A stretch of 64,000 bases of DNA from Flavobacterium suaedae (GCF_014642915.1 NZ_BMJE01000007.1:124001-188000); one strand, 5' to 3'; positions 1 through 9,440 are shown, counted from the stretch's first letter. Translations and numbers: made by a program. Notes: generated by a model not told the origin, from the sequence alone.

Positions 1-972
1 ATATGGGGGAAAATACGCAGTAATAAGCGTGCAGCAAATGCTACCTACCTGCAAACCATTGCTGCCAATCAAGCAGTTAAAACGCAGGTAATAACCAGTA
101 TTGCCGACACCTATTACCAACTGCTTTCGCTTGATGCAAGTTTAGAAATAGCCGAAAAAACACTTGAAAACCGAAATGAAAGCGTAGAAACAATACTGGC
201 ACTAAAAGAAGCCGGTAGTGTTAATGAAGTAGGTGTAAAACAAACCGAAGCACAAAAATACAGCACGCAGCTTATTATAGAAGACCTTAAAAACAATATT
301 GTTTTAATGGAAAACTATATGAGTCTGCTACTGGGCGAAGCGCCGCATGAAATTGAGCGTACTACACTGGAAGAGCAGCAGCTTAACCCTGAAATAAAAC
401 TGGGGTATTCAGCATCGTTACTACGTAACCGACCTGATGTTGTAGCTGCCGAGTATGGTTTGGTAAATGCTTTTGAGCTTACTAATGTAGCTCGTAGCAA
501 TTTCTACCCATCACTTACACTTACTGCTTCGGGAGGTTTCCAGGCATTAGAGCTTAAAGACTGGTTTAGTACCAACTCATTATTCGCTAATGTAGTTACA
601 GGGCTTGCACAGCCAATATTTAACAGAAGACAGATACGCACGCAATATGAAGTGCAGAAAACTGAGCAGGAAAAGGCGTATATAGAGTTTGAACGCTCTT
701 TAATAACAGCCAGTCGCGAGGTAAGTGATGCACTTGCTAATTATAACAACGAAACCCGTAAACTGGATATAAGAGAAAAGCAGGTAGACGCTTTAGGTAA
801 AGCTGCCGATTATTCTGATGAGTTATTGGATTATGGTATGGTAAACTACCTAGAGGTGCTTACTGCGAAAGACAATGCGCTTAATAGCCAATTAGAACTT
901 GTAAATAATAAATACCTGCAATATCAAGCTATTATAAACCTATATAAGGCGCTTGGTGGCGGATGGAAATAA
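1..972 (+). CDS. TolC/NodT-type outer-membrane efflux protein, C-terminal part (partial)
   Basis: Outer-membrane channel of a tripartite efflux pump (OEP/TolC family). The frame is already open at base 1 and runs to the stop at 970-972, so only the last 323 residues are present and the true start lies upstream of the window. Visible family marks are long alpha-helical stretches, the LRNRPDVVAAEY motif at the start of the second repeat half, and the typical C-terminal ending YKALGGGWK. The pump's adaptor and inner-membrane genes are presumably just upstream. An intrinsic terminator follows, and an AraC-type regulator comes next on the same strand. Family call is secure; the exported substrate cannot be told from sequence. 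Confidence 0.9.
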   Translation: MWGKIRSNKRAANATYLQTIAANQAVKTQVITSIADTYYQLLSLDASLEIAEKTLENRNESVETILALKEAGSVNEVGVKQTEAQKYSTQLIIEDLKNNIVLMENYMSLLLGEAPHEIERTTLEEQQLNPEIKLGYSASLLRNRPDVVAAEYGLVNAFELTNVARSNFYPSLTLTASGGFQALELKDWFSTNSLFANVVTGLAQPIFNRRQIRTQYEVQKTEQEKAYIEFERSLITASREVSDALANYNNETRKLDIREKQVDALGKAADYSDELLDYGMVNYLEVLTAKDNALNSQLELVNNKYLQYQAIINLYKALGGGWK

Positions 973-1017
973 AAGCATTTTTCCAATAGGATTAATAATT
1001 GTTAGTTTAGTTGAATT

Positions 1018-1049
1018 ATCCCCGATGCATTTTGTGTCGGGGATTTTTT
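1018..1049 (+). terminator. Intrinsic terminator after the efflux gene
   Basis: Hairpin with arms ATCCCCGA / TCGGGGAT around an 11-base loop, followed by a run of six T. It lies 45 bases after the TolC-like stop codon. Confidence 0.85.
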
Positions 1050-1139
1050 GTTATTTCTCTTCCTGTTTTTAGTAATTGTATTATTCTAGCTGTAGTTATC
1101 TGAATTTTGTATCTTTTTACCGCCTAATTTGCAGTATAC

Positions 1140-1982
1140 ATGAATGATAATGATAACGGAATGAATCCTGTACAATTGCCGCAACATAACAAGCCTCTGT
1201 TAATTGAGCCTTTAGACTATACTAACCCCTATAACTACCACAAACCGCACAGGCACGATTATTTTGAAGTAATACTGGTAAAAAATGGTGAGGGCAGGCA
1301 GTATATCGATTTTCAGGAATATAAGATGTCAGGCGGGCAACTATATGCCATATATCCCGGGCAAATACACCTTATGCAGCGCAATTCGGCAAACGGCTTA
1401 TTAATACAATTCAGGAAAGATGTTTTTAAATACCTGCAACCCTTAAAACACTATCAACTTTATTTTCCCGAACAGGTTTTTAACTTAGACGATGAAAATT
1501 TTAATCACTTGTATGAAGTAGCCGAACGCATGATGCGCCTGCTGGAAAATAAGGAACTAACAACTTTTGCGCATCATAAACTGTACAGTTATTTGCAAAT
1601 AATACTAATATCGTTACCGGAACTGCACGATGCGAAATCAACTATGCTTACTACCAATCTGGCAACCGAGTTCCTTTCACTATTGCCCCAGCACATTACT
1701 ACACTTAAAAAAGTATCAGATTATTGCAGCCTTATGAGTTGCAGTACCGATAAACTTAACGAAGCCTGTAAAACAGCTTTGGGCAAAACACCACTTAAGT
1801 TAATACATGAAGAGTTGATGCTGGAAATAAGAAGGCTTATGCTACTGGATAAACTGTCATTAAAAGAAATAGCTTTTGAACTTAATTTCGACAGTCAGGC
1901 GAATTTTAGCAATTTTATAAAAACACAAAGCGGTCTTACGCCATCCGGTTTGCAAGCCGCTACACTTCAAATTTATAAGTAA
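1140..1982 (+). CDS. AraC-family transcriptional regulator
   Basis: 280-residue regulator. The N-terminal half has a cupin-like ligand pocket (HRHDYFEVILV near residues 37-47, PGQIHLMQ near 79). The C-terminal ~90 residues form the double helix-turn-helix AraC DNA-binding domain (LKEIAFELNFDSQANFSNFI, then GLTPSGLQ). Being encoded directly downstream of an efflux-pump gene on the same strand suggests, but does not prove, a role in efflux regulation. A strong terminator separates the two, so it has its own transcript. Family assignment is firm; ligand and targets are unknown. Confidence 0.9.
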   Translation: MNDNDNGMNPVQLPQHNKPLLIEPLDYTNPYNYHKPHRHDYFEVILVKNGEGRQYIDFQEYKMSGGQLYAIYPGQIHLMQRNSANGLLIQFRKDVFKYLQPLKHYQLYFPEQVFNLDDENFNHLYEVAERMMRLLENKELTTFAHHKLYSYLQIILISLPELHDAKSTMLTTNLATEFLSLLPQHITTLKKVSDYCSLMSCSTDKLNEACKTALGKTPLKLIHEELMLEIRRLMLLDKLSLKEIAFELNFDSQANFSNFIKTQSGLTPSGLQAATLQIYK

Positions 1983-2058
1983 TTCAGGTTTTTTCATAAA
2001 TAGCTGGTAATGTGTAGGTGTTATCTTTACATTATTGCTAATTATAAAAATACATGCT

Positions 2059-2886
2059 ATGAAAAAAATTATTTTAATACTCAGTTTATTTTTGTTGTTT
2101 AATTACAATGCAGTTGCGCAATGCAGTGAGCCTACTGCGCTGCCTTATGTAGAAAATGCAGAATCTGCTACTGTGCCGGAACTTCCGGAATGTATGTATA
2201 GCGCTAATAGTACTTTTGCTTCTGACGAAAATTTTGAAACAGTACAATCGGTAAACGGATTTGATGGAAATGTGTTTGCTTATAGCAGCGCTATTGCTGA
2301 AGGAATGCCCGAAGATATAGAAACCGGAGTTATTTTAGGGCTTACTCCTGTAACATTTAATTCTGCCAACTCGTATACCATTTCGTATAAATACGCGATG
2401 AGTACTGCCGAAGGTACTATTAAGGCGATTAATGTTTTGATACGCATGGGAGAAGAAAGTTTCTACCTTCCTGCACATGAAAATGTAGAGGCGGGATTAA
2501 CCCCCTCTGTCTATACTTCAGCGCCCTTTACAGTAAATGAAAGTGGAATATATACCATTGCATTACAAATACAAATGGCCGGCGACCAGGGCTACCTTTA
2601 TATGGATGATATAATAGTAGAGGAAGCACCTGCCGCATCAGCTAATCAAAATGTTTCGGAAAGTTTAAAGGTATATCCTAACCCGGTGCAAAATGAAATA
2701 TATATTAATAACGCTGATGGTATTAATACACTGGAATTGTATACCGTTACAGGGCAAAAAGTACTTTCGCAACAGGTTGTCGGCAGTACTGCAAAAGTAA
2801 ATACTGATGGTTTGAGTGCAGGCATTTATTTATTAAAAGCTCTATCAGGCGAAGCCCATAAAACCATAAAAGTTATAAAGAAATAG
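2059..2886 (+). CDS. Small secreted protein with type IX secretion C-terminal sorting domain
   Basis: 275 residues from the ATG at 2059; a TTG start at 2035 would add eight residues before a perfect signal peptide and is less likely. It has an N-terminal Sec signal peptide (MKKIILILSLFLLF, cleavage near AVAQ), a beta-rich middle with features of a cleaved-adhesin/MAM-type fold (YMDDIIVEE), and a ~75-residue type A T9SS sorting domain (VYPNPVQNEIYI ... GLSAGIYLLKA ... KVIKK). It should be exported through PorV/Sov-type T9SS and released or anchored at the cell surface. Cargo function is unknown. A weak terminator follows. Confidence 0.85.
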   Translation: MKKIILILSLFLLFNYNAVAQCSEPTALPYVENAESATVPELPECMYSANSTFASDENFETVQSVNGFDGNVFAYSSAIAEGMPEDIETGVILGLTPVTFNSANSYTISYKYAMSTAEGTIKAINVLIRMGEESFYLPAHENVEAGLTPSVYTSAPFTVNESGIYTIALQIQMAGDQGYLYMDDIIVEEAPAASANQNVSESLKVYPNPVQNEIYINNADGINTLELYTVTGQKVLSQQVVGSTAKVNTDGLSAGIYLLKALSGEAHKTIKVIKK

Positions 2887-2909
2887 AGATTTAAATAGTT
2901 TATTTATTA

Positions 2910-2945
2910 AAAGCTCCGCAATACTCTTGTTGCAGAGTTTTTTTG
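2910..2945. terminator. Probable bidirectional terminator
   Basis: Imperfect hairpin (CTCCGCAA / TTGCAGAG) followed by seven T, between convergent genes ending at 2886 (plus) and 2954 (minus). Confidence 0.55.
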
Positions 2946-2953
2946 CTTTAGCG

Positions 2954-3277
2954 TTAAAAAACCCAAAGTATAAGCTGCATAATAAGTACCATTATAAAAA
3001 TACCTACAACCATGTGGATAGTTGATTCTCCCTCAACATGCTCATCTATAAGCTGTCCGTTTTTACGGAGTTGTATTTTTACGCCAATGGTTTTCCAGAA
3101 CACAAAAGAGGTTAAAACTTCGTAATTATCCTCTTCTAAACTAAACTCGTGGCGTGTACCGAATAATGAATACTTTTCCGATACTGTTTTACCGTTTACA
3201 GTAATAGTTTCTTTACCTGTATTACTATTATAAACAGTAATATTGGTTTGGTCTATAGTAAAATCAGTAGCCGTCAT
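2954..3277 (-). CDS. Hypothetical protein with C-terminal membrane anchor
   Basis: 107 residues, no family recognised. The first ~85 residues look like a small beta-rich domain (YEVLTSFVFWKTIGVKIQLR), and the last ~20 are a single hydrophobic helix (VVGIFIMVLIMQLILWVF), so it is probably a tail-anchored inner-membrane protein with a cytoplasmic N-terminus. It is the second minus-strand gene of a pair, with 51 bases between it and the gene upstream at 3329-3700. Codon use is like that of the neighbours. Existence is likely; function unknown. Confidence 0.65.
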   Translation of the reverse strand: MTATDFTIDQTNITVYNSNTGKETITVNGKTVSEKYSLFGTRHEFSLEEDNYEVLTSFVFWKTIGVKIQLRKNGQLIDEHVEGESTIHMVVGIFIMVLIMQLILWVF

Positions 3278-3328
3278 AGTTCAGTTAATTGTTATTCAAA
3301 GTTAGTAATTTTAGGCTAAAAATTAATC

Positions 3329-3700
3329 TTAACATAAAATATCTCTGAATGTTTTAGCAGATAGTATAAGGTCTTCGAATTTAGATAAAAACATATTGCT
3401 TTTTCGGTGTTTAATAAATAAAGCTTGTAGTTCCTGTATAGTTAGCTTTTTGCCTGTATACTCAAAAACCAATTGATAACTACAAGCAAAAGGGTTTACA
3501 CGTTGCCAAAAACCTCTTTTCCTCACGCTTTTTGCTATAAATACATATCCCAGTTTATCAACAAATTCATGGTTAAAATAAAATACTTCAAAATACTTTA
3601 CTTTAGTTATATATGGAACATCAATGTAAGGTTCGTTACTTTTAGACCAAGTTTTGAAAGTAATATCAAGCGCAGGGTAGGTAATTTCTTGTTTTAGCAT
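3329..3700 (-). CDS. Hypothetical protein
   Basis: 123 residues, not recognised. No signal peptide or membrane segment is visible. The composition is rich in Lys, Phe and Tyr, with a compact pattern (YEVFYFNHEFVDKLGYVFIA-like segments) suggesting a small alpha/beta cytoplasmic protein. It lies just upstream of the tail-anchored 107-residue gene on the same strand. A 74-codon ORF on the opposite strand inside it is judged a shadow because it lacks protein-like composition. Confidence 0.6.
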   Translation of the reverse strand: MLKQEITYPALDITFKTWSKSNEPYIDVPYITKVKYFEVFYFNHEFVDKLGYVFIAKSVRKRGFWQRVNPFACSYQLVFEYTGKKLTIQELQALFIKHRKSNMFLSKFEDLILSAKTFRDILC

Positions 3701-3766
3701 ACTATGTTTAAATCGCTCTAAAAATAATAATTATATTTTCCCCGTTGTATAATAAAACCAACCTTT

Positions 3767-4651
3767 ATGAGAAACCTGCTTACATTGCTACTGTTTTGCT
3801 TTACACTGTTTTGCACTGCCCAAACAAAGGGGGAGTTAATAAAGGAAATTTCCAAAACAAATTCCTTTCACGATAAGCAAATAGGTGGAGCTTCAGGTAT
3901 TATAAGCCCTCAATACAGCAACTTTAAAAAATTAAGAGGGATGATTACCGATGAAGAGTTGGAAGCGCTTACCCATCATGAAAATGCAGTAGTAAGGCTA
4001 TATGCAAAACAATGGATGATTAATGAAGGCAAAGGAGACTCTGCACAATTTTTTTTGGAGGAGATAGAAAAAGATGAATTTGTAGAAACTTTTAGTGGGT
4101 GTATTTTGAGTGATGATAAAACCTATTCAATAGTGTATCATAAATATTGGGGTAAAATCAGGATGGAAGCTTTAGAACCCTTTGATTATGACTCCCAACA
4201 AGGAAAAGCAGCAGTAACAGAAGTTTTTAAAGAAGATAAAAAAATGCAGGAGTTGGACAGTATAGTCCTATATACTGATAAGCCTTTGTTTTGGTTATTG
4301 TACATTAGGGCTTTCGAGAATAGAAAGTTTAATGAAAAGCACTTACCCCAAATAAAGAAACTGGCTTTTGAAAAGCATAATGGTTATGCATTTAAATATT
4401 TATTCAACTACTATATGCCTGAGCTAAAAAGTGAAATGGATGATTATTTTAATGGTGAATTTCTTAAACATACATTTGAAAGTAATGATGAGGTTTTTTA
4501 CCTGAATGAAATATTAGTTTTATTGTTAGAAACAAAAGATAAACACTACAGGGAAATAGCTGTTGCCAAGTTAAAATCAGATAAGTCTTGGGAGCAAAGG
4601 AGCGCTTGGTTTCATAACAATATAATCAGTTATTATAATATTGAATTATAA
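3767..4651 (+). CDS. Hypothetical exported protein, possible helical-repeat fold
   Basis: 294 residues with an N-terminal signal peptide (MRNLLTLLLFCFTLFCTAQ; a Cys lies before the probable cleavage site, so it is more likely periplasmic than lipidated). The rest is largely alpha-helical with paired helices (EELEALTHHENAVVRLYAKQWM) in a style seen in HEAT-like repeat proteins. No catalytic motif is seen. It stands alone, with divergent minus-strand genes upstream and a radical SAM gene 82 bases downstream. Function unknown. Confidence 0.65.
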   Translation: MRNLLTLLLFCFTLFCTAQTKGELIKEISKTNSFHDKQIGGASGIISPQYSNFKKLRGMITDEELEALTHHENAVVRLYAKQWMINEGKGDSAQFFLEEIEKDEFVETFSGCILSDDKTYSIVYHKYWGKIRMEALEPFDYDSQQGKAAVTEVFKEDKKMQELDSIVLYTDKPLFWLLYIRAFENRKFNEKHLPQIKKLAFEKHNGYAFKYLFNYYMPELKSEMDDYFNGEFLKHTFESNDEVFYLNEILVLLLETKDKHYREIAVAKLKSDKSWEQRSAWFHNNIISYYNIEL

Positions 4652-4718
4652 TTAGCTTACTATTTTCAAATAATTATAAGAAAATAATCTTATAAATTAT
4701 TATCTTGCACCTGTAAAC

Positions 4719-4733
4719 AAGGAGGGCAGGATT
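4719..4733 (+). promoter_or_regulatory. Strong Shine-Dalgarno of the radical SAM gene
   Basis: AAGGAGG eight bases before the ATG at 4734. Most starts in this window have only A/T-rich leaders, as usual in flavobacteria, so this site is notable and it fixes the start codon. Confidence 0.75.
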
Positions 4734-5786
4734 ATGAAAAAGGAAACTATAAAAGGGCAGGGTGCAGTAAACAATGTACACAATCACTTTAACAAAAACC
4801 GCTATGAGCAAAGCATTTACCAAGATGATTTCGAGGAAGACATAGCCAAAACACAGGTTATAGAAGTGTACCCCAAAAGCATAGTAAACAAGGTAAAAAG
4901 TCCTGATCTTTCCATGGCATATTCCATGAATCCCTACCAAGGGTGTGAGCATGGGTGTGCCTACTGCTATGCCCGCCCCACTCACGAATATTGGGGGTAC
5001 AGCGCAGGAGTAGAGTTTGAACGTGTAATACTCGCCAAGAAAAATGCTCCCGAACTATTGGAACAATTCTTTAAAAAACGAGGTTATGTGCCTGAACCGA
5101 TTATGCTGTCGGGCAATACCGATTGTTACCAGCCTGTAGAACGTAAACTACAAATTACCCGTAAGCTACTCGAAGTGTTTTTGGAATACAGACATCCTGT
5201 GCATATACTTACTAAAAATGCGTTGGTAATTCGGGATATTGATATTCTAAAACCCTTAGCCGAGAAAAACTTAGTAACCGTATCACTCAGCATACCCACT
5301 ATAAACGAAGATTTAAGGAGAAAGCTGGAACCAAGAACGTCATCGGCTAATAACAAACTCAAAGCGATAGAAACCCTTACCCAAAACGGCATACCGGTAC
5401 ATATTATGGTTGCCCCAATGATACCGGGTTTAAACACTATGGAAATACTACCCATTACCAAAGCCATAGCCGAAAGGGGGGCGTTGGCTTTCGGGTACAC
5501 GCTGGTGCGCCTTAACGATACGGTAGAGCCTGTTTTTAAAGATTGGGTAACGGAGCATTATCCCGACAGGGCAAGTAAGGTATTAAACCAAATAGCATCG
5601 ATGTATGGTGGTAAACTGGGCGAAAAACAGGTTATTAAACGCCAAAGGGGAGAGGGTAATATTGCCAACATGATACACACTACGTTTAAAATAGCCCGAC
5701 AAAAGTATTTCGCTAACAGGGCGTTACCAAAAACCACCACAGCACTTTTTGACGGTACAAAAGGAGAGCAGTTGAGGTTGTTTTAG
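4734..5786 (+). CDS. PA0069-family radical SAM protein (SplB-like)
   Basis: 350-residue radical SAM enzyme. The [4Fe-4S] ligands are C71, C75 and C78 in GCEHGCAYCYAR, and it is followed by SAM-binding and TIM-barrel-like segments (LSGNTDCYQPVERK, ILTKNALVIRDIDIL, VSLSIPT). This matches the conserved PA0069/Rv2578c-type branch of radical SAM proteins, related to spore photoproduct lyase, whose reaction is not settled. It has an unusually strong Shine-Dalgarno sequence. The gene is monocistronic, with a 47-base gap to the next gene. Family call is firm; do not read it as a proven photoproduct lyase. Confidence 0.88.
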   Translation: MKKETIKGQGAVNNVHNHFNKNRYEQSIYQDDFEEDIAKTQVIEVYPKSIVNKVKSPDLSMAYSMNPYQGCEHGCAYCYARPTHEYWGYSAGVEFERVILAKKNAPELLEQFFKKRGYVPEPIMLSGNTDCYQPVERKLQITRKLLEVFLEYRHPVHILTKNALVIRDIDILKPLAEKNLVTVSLSIPTINEDLRRKLEPRTSSANNKLKAIETLTQNGIPVHIMVAPMIPGLNTMEILPITKAIAERGALAFGYTLVRLNDTVEPVFKDWVTEHYPDRASKVLNQIASMYGGKLGEKQVIKRQRGEGNIANMIHTTFKIARQKYFANRALPKTTTALFDGTKGEQLRLF

Positions 5787-5833
5787 TTACTGTAAACTGT
5801 ATATTTGGAAGCAGAAATAAAAATTCCATCTTT

Positions 5834-7165
5834 ATGGACAAGAAAAAATCATCAAAAGTAGCCCTATACTTAATTGCTTTATCATTAATTCTTTTTGTTG
5901 TCAGGTTAATCCTAATGGCTACTCCTTCAAAATCAACAACAATTGAAGACGACTTACACAGATTAAGAAACTTTACTCAACAAAATAGTGTCAATGATGA
6001 TATTTATAATTCAGACAATCTTTTATCACAAATTCCTGACCAATTACCAACAGACTCTTTGTCAAGAAATACATTTATTAAGTTGCCCATTTGTGAAAGT
6101 TTGGAAGGCTTTGATGTTAAAGGACCTATAAAAGAGCTTATGATTTATAGTCTGGGGAGTTGGGGCGATAATGCTGATAGTGTAAGAGATAAACAAGGAA
6201 ATGTTTTCTATTTATCAAACAGAGTTATGTTTCATCATACGGGTCGGGTTATGAGCGAGTCAAAATATGGATATAAATATTTTTTTGACGCTAATGATAA
6301 CATGCTAATGGCTGATTTAAATGGAGATGTAAGGAGGTATTATTATAACAAAGACCATTTGCCTCTTTATTGTGTTATTTATGATAAAAATTGGGAAGAT
6401 CTTCATTTTGAAGAAGTCCATTTTTTTGAAAATAATTATGCCACTGACAGGACAGAAGTAAAGACTAAGATGTTTTTTTATGAAGATGCAGAAGTATACA
6501 GTGATTATGCTATATATAATTTCAACGGAGATGTTGTATACCAACGATTCTCTTCATTAATAGATAACAATGACTTAGAGTCCTTATACGAATACCAAAA
6601 AATTAATCGAAAGCAGTTTTTAAAAAAAGAAATTCAAAAAGCAAGAGAAGGTCGGGCAAAGCTTAATGAACTTTATGAATATGATAGTAAGGGCAATGTA
6701 CTTAAGAGTTATATAAATATGGGGCCTGCTGAAGGAAACCTAACCGAAATAACCTATTTAAATGACAATGAATATAAACAAACATTGTATAGACTGAAGG
6801 GTTCTTCCATTACTGACCCTTTTGTTTATCCTTATAGAATTTATTTATCAGAAACAAAAGTGACCCTCGATAATAAAGGAAATATACTTACAAGAGAATA
6901 TAAAGACAGTGATTCGCATTCCTTTGATGAGTTTGAAAGTGAATATGACCAGTATGGCAATAAAACATTTTTAAAGCACTACCAAAGTAACATTAGTTCA
7001 AATGATACCGTAAAAGCTGAACGTACTCTAAAGTCATCTTATATTTATAAAATAAAGTACTATAAAAAGGGAGAAAAAGCCAAGCCTTATATTCCTAACT
7101 TAAATAACAAGCGTGAAATGTATAATAAACGAATTATTGACAGTATTCAAAAAGTAATATTATAA
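5834..7165 (+). CDS. Hypothetical membrane-anchored protein with RHS/YD-like repeats
   Basis: 443 residues, no named family. One membrane helix near the N-terminus (VALYLIALSLILFVVRLILM, residues ~9-28) anchors a large, probably periplasmic, region. That region contains degenerate YD-type motifs (YEYDSKGNVLKSY, SEYDQYGNKTFLKHY, NLTEITYLND), as in many Bacteroidota proteins of the RHS/toxin-immunity or surface-repeat kind. No toxin domain or sorting domain is visible. It stands alone before a convergent minus-strand gene. Confidence 0.65.
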   Translation: MDKKKSSKVALYLIALSLILFVVRLILMATPSKSTTIEDDLHRLRNFTQQNSVNDDIYNSDNLLSQIPDQLPTDSLSRNTFIKLPICESLEGFDVKGPIKELMIYSLGSWGDNADSVRDKQGNVFYLSNRVMFHHTGRVMSESKYGYKYFFDANDNMLMADLNGDVRRYYYNKDHLPLYCVIYDKNWEDLHFEEVHFFENNYATDRTEVKTKMFFYEDAEVYSDYAIYNFNGDVVYQRFSSLIDNNDLESLYEYQKINRKQFLKKEIQKAREGRAKLNELYEYDSKGNVLKSYINMGPAEGNLTEITYLNDNEYKQTLYRLKGSSITDPFVYPYRIYLSETKVTLDNKGNILTREYKDSDSHSFDEFESEYDQYGNKTFLKHYQSNISSNDTVKAERTLKSSYIYKIKYYKKGEKAKPYIPNLNNKREMYNKRIIDSIQKVIL

Positions 7166-7203
7166 CGGTGTTTTTATCTTTGAGGACTGCTACTGTAAAC
7201 TGT

Positions 7204-8190
7204 TTATTTAGAGATAATATCCTCAACAATCATATCCGCATGTACACGGCTGTTTTCTATAAACCATTTGTGCGTTTCCAGCCCGCCGCAAACCACACCA
7301 GCAAGGTAGAGCCCTTTTACGTTGGTTTCCATAGTGTCGGGGTTATATTCAGGCGTGCAGTTAATACCCGATGAAATATTTACACCTGCCAGTCGTAAAA
7401 AGTCAAGGTCAGGGCGGTAGCCCGTTAAGGCAAGAACAAAATCATTCACAACACTAATAGCACCTTCAGGGGTTTTAATGTCTACTGAATTTTCATGTAT
7501 TGCTGTTACTTCCGAATAGAAATAAGCTTTAATACTGCCTTCCGCTATACGGTTTTCAACATCGGGTTTAATCCAATACTTTACGCGGTCGTTAATCTCG
7601 CCTTTGCGGATAACCATAGTAACATCCGCCCCTTTTTGCCAGCATTCCAGCGCAGCATCAACTGATGAGTTATTAGCACCAATAACCAATACTTTTTTAA
7701 AAGCATATTCATGTGCTTCGCGGTAGTAGTGGCTTACTTTGGGTAAATCTTCACCCGGCACATCAATATAAATGGGTATATCATAAAAACCTGTTGCAAT
7801 TACAACATTTTTGGCGGTATAGTCCCGATTTTGAGATGCTATAGTAAACGTACCATTTTCCTGTTTTTTAACACTGTTTACCCTTTCGTATAAATGGATG
7901 TTGAGATTAAAATGACGTTGTATGTTACGGTAATACTCCAACGCCTCCTGCCTGCCCGGTTTGGGGGCAATACAGCTAAACGGAATATCGCCTATTTCCA
8001 GCTTTTGGGCGGTGGAGAAAAATGTCATGTACAATGGGTAATTGTACAGGCTGTTAACCAGTGCGCCTTTTTCCAGTATCAGGTAGTTGAGTCCTTTTTG
8101 TTGTGCTGCTATGGCACATGCCATGCCTATAGGTCCTCCGCCTATTATAATTAAATCGTATATCGTAGTGGGATTTATTTGTTTTTCCAT
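7204..8190 (-). CDS. ypdA: YpdA-family bacillithiol disulfide reductase
   Basis: 328-residue FAD/NAD(P)H oxidoreductase. The FAD-binding GGGPIG motif lies at residues 17-22 after a short lead, and the second Rossmann motif (VLVIGANNSSVDAALE) lies near residue 170. The region after the first motif (LVNSLYNYPLYMTFFSTA) is characteristic of YpdA/Bdr, which reduces bacillithiol disulfide in low-molecular-weight thiol redox control; flavobacteria make bacillithiol. It differs from thioredoxin reductase in having no CxxC pair in the second domain. Its first 16 bases overlap the end of the upstream CYTH gene, so the two are co-transcribed and probably translationally coupled. Confidence 0.85.
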   Translation of the reverse strand: MEKQINPTTIYDLIIIGGGPIGMACAIAAQQKGLNYLILEKGALVNSLYNYPLYMTFFSTAQKLEIGDIPFSCIAPKPGRQEALEYYRNIQRHFNLNIHLYERVNSVKKQENGTFTIASQNRDYTAKNVVIATGFYDIPIYIDVPGEDLPKVSHYYREAHEYAFKKVLVIGANNSSVDAALECWQKGADVTMVIRKGEINDRVKYWIKPDVENRIAEGSIKAYFYSEVTAIHENSVDIKTPEGAISVVNDFVLALTGYRPDLDFLRLAGVNISSGINCTPEYNPDTMETNVKGLYLAGVVCGGLETHKWFIENSRVHADMIVEDIISK

Positions 8191-8651
8191 GTGTAATATG
8201 GGGTATGGCTAAGGGAAGCGTTATAATAGCGTTCATCGCCTGTTACTTCCTTACCCAGCCATTGGGGTTTTGTGTACATTTCGCCTTCTGTTTCCAGCTC
8301 TATTTCGGCAATAACCAGTCCTTCGTTATCACCAAAAAACTCATCTACTTCAAAGGTGTGTTTACCCTCTTTTACCTCATACCGAATTTTATCAATAACA
8401 CCTTTCTCGCACAGGGTGAGGAGTTGTTTTGCTTCGGCTACGGGTATTTCGGTTTCCCATTCCATGCGGGTAGTACCGCTTTCGTTGCTTTTGCCTTTTA
8501 TGGTAAGGTAACCTTTATAGCCTTTTATGCGTACACGCACAGCACGCTCCGGGTGCGAGTTAAGATACCCTTGGCTTATTCGACTCTGACTAAAAGCTTC
8601 TTGCTTATAGCTGTCGTTTAGTACTAAAAATTTGCGTTCTATTTCGTTCAT
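8175..8651 (-). CDS. CYTH-domain protein (inorganic triphosphatase / adenylate-cyclase class IV fold)
   Basis: 158 residues, a single CYTH domain. The signature EIERK (residues 3-7) is at the N-terminus, followed by alternating basic and acidic beta strands (RAVRVRIKGYKGYLTIKGK, TRMEWETEIP, FEVDEFFGDNEGLVIAEIELE) that line the triphosphate tunnel. Bacterial single-domain members are usually tripolyphosphatases or nucleoside triphosphatases; substrate is not predictable here. The 3' end overlaps ypdA by 16 bases. It is similar in length to other stand-alone CYTH proteins. Confidence 0.88.
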   Translation of the reverse strand: MNEIERKFLVLNDSYKQEAFSQSRISQGYLNSHPERAVRVRIKGYKGYLTIKGKSNESGTTRMEWETEIPVAEAKQLLTLCEKGVIDKIRYEVKEGKHTFEVDEFFGDNEGLVIAEIELETEGEMYTKPQWLGKEVTGDERYYNASLSHTPYYTWKNK

Positions 8652-8737
8652 AAAACAGGGTGTAGAAAAGTAACTGCAAGTTACGGATTTTAGCTTATTT
8701 GATTAGATGTTTGTACGCTAAAATTGTAATAAATTTA

Positions 8738-9397
8738 TTACGCTTTTCCAAGCTTTTGTATTACATCACTGGTTATTATAGTATCCAGGTATTTGTTGTT
8801 GGCAAGCCATAGCATAGCTTTGGCTATAGTGGTATCAGTAATACTTCTATACTTTTTAGCGCTACCAAAAAGTAAAGGGTTGATAAACTTCATAACAGCA
8901 GTACCAATTTTTTCCATAATGCGGGTTTCTTTCCGCTCCGCCACTATTAACGATGGTTGCAGTATATAAGTATGATGTATTCCTTCATCCAGAACCTCAT
9001 GTTGCATTTCACCTTTAATACGGTTGTAAAAAATAAGGCTGTTTTCATCTGCCCCCATTGCCGAAATTACAATGAAATTGTTTATACCGTTAGCTTTTGC
9101 CAGTTTGGCTGCTGTTACAGGTATACCGTAGTCTATTTTCCTGTATTTTTTCTTTTGTGGTGTTTTTGACTTTGTAGTGCCTATACAGCAAAAAACGTCA
9201 TCTCCGGTAAATATATCGGCATAATTTTCCAGTTCAAAAAGGTCTATTAAGTGCTCCTCTATTTTGTTGTGGTGTATGTCACACCCGCTTCTGGAAAACA
9301 ATTTAACTTTACTGTACCTTTCGTCTTTTAAAAGGAGTCGTACCAGTTTACTTCCGGTAGCTCCTGTACCCCCTAACACAATTGCTTCCTTTGCCAT
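8738..9397 (-). CDS. NAD(P)-binding oxidoreductase, HTATIP2-like atypical SDR
   Basis: 219 residues. The N-terminal dinucleotide-binding motif GGTGATGSKLVRLLL and the segment CCIGTTKSKTPQ followed by KIDYGIP place it with the atypical short-chain dehydrogenases related to human HTATIP2/TIP30. The later segment NGINNFIVISAMGADENS is also typical. No substrate can be assigned. It is transcribed from the minus strand, divergently from dinB (43 bases between starts), so the two genes share a short promoter region. Confidence 0.82.
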   Translation of the reverse strand: MAKEAIVLGGTGATGSKLVRLLLKDERYSKVKLFSRSGCDIHHNKIEEHLIDLFELENYADIFTGDDVFCCIGTTKSKTPQKKKYRKIDYGIPVTAAKLAKANGINNFIVISAMGADENSLIFYNRIKGEMQHEVLDEGIHHTYILQPSLIVAERKETRIMEKIGTAVMKFINPLLFGSAKKYRSITDTTIAKAMLWLANNKYLDTIITSDVIQKLGKA

Positions 9398-9428
9398 CCG
9401 CTATTTCATTTAATATATAAATATACAG

Positions 9429-9440
9429 TATTTTTGTAAT
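9429..9440 (+). promoter_or_regulatory. TAnnTTTG box directly before dinB
   Basis: TATTTTTG at 9429-9436 matches the Bacteroidota -7 consensus. Only four bases separate it from the ATG at 9441, so transcription should start at or next to the start codon. No TTG is found 20 bases upstream. Confidence 0.4.

Noticed and set aside
7168..9169. Antisense ORFs inside ypdA, CYTH and the HTATIP2-like gene
   Set aside because: They have Cys/Phe-rich, non-protein-like composition and overlap confident genes completely; regarded as shadows.
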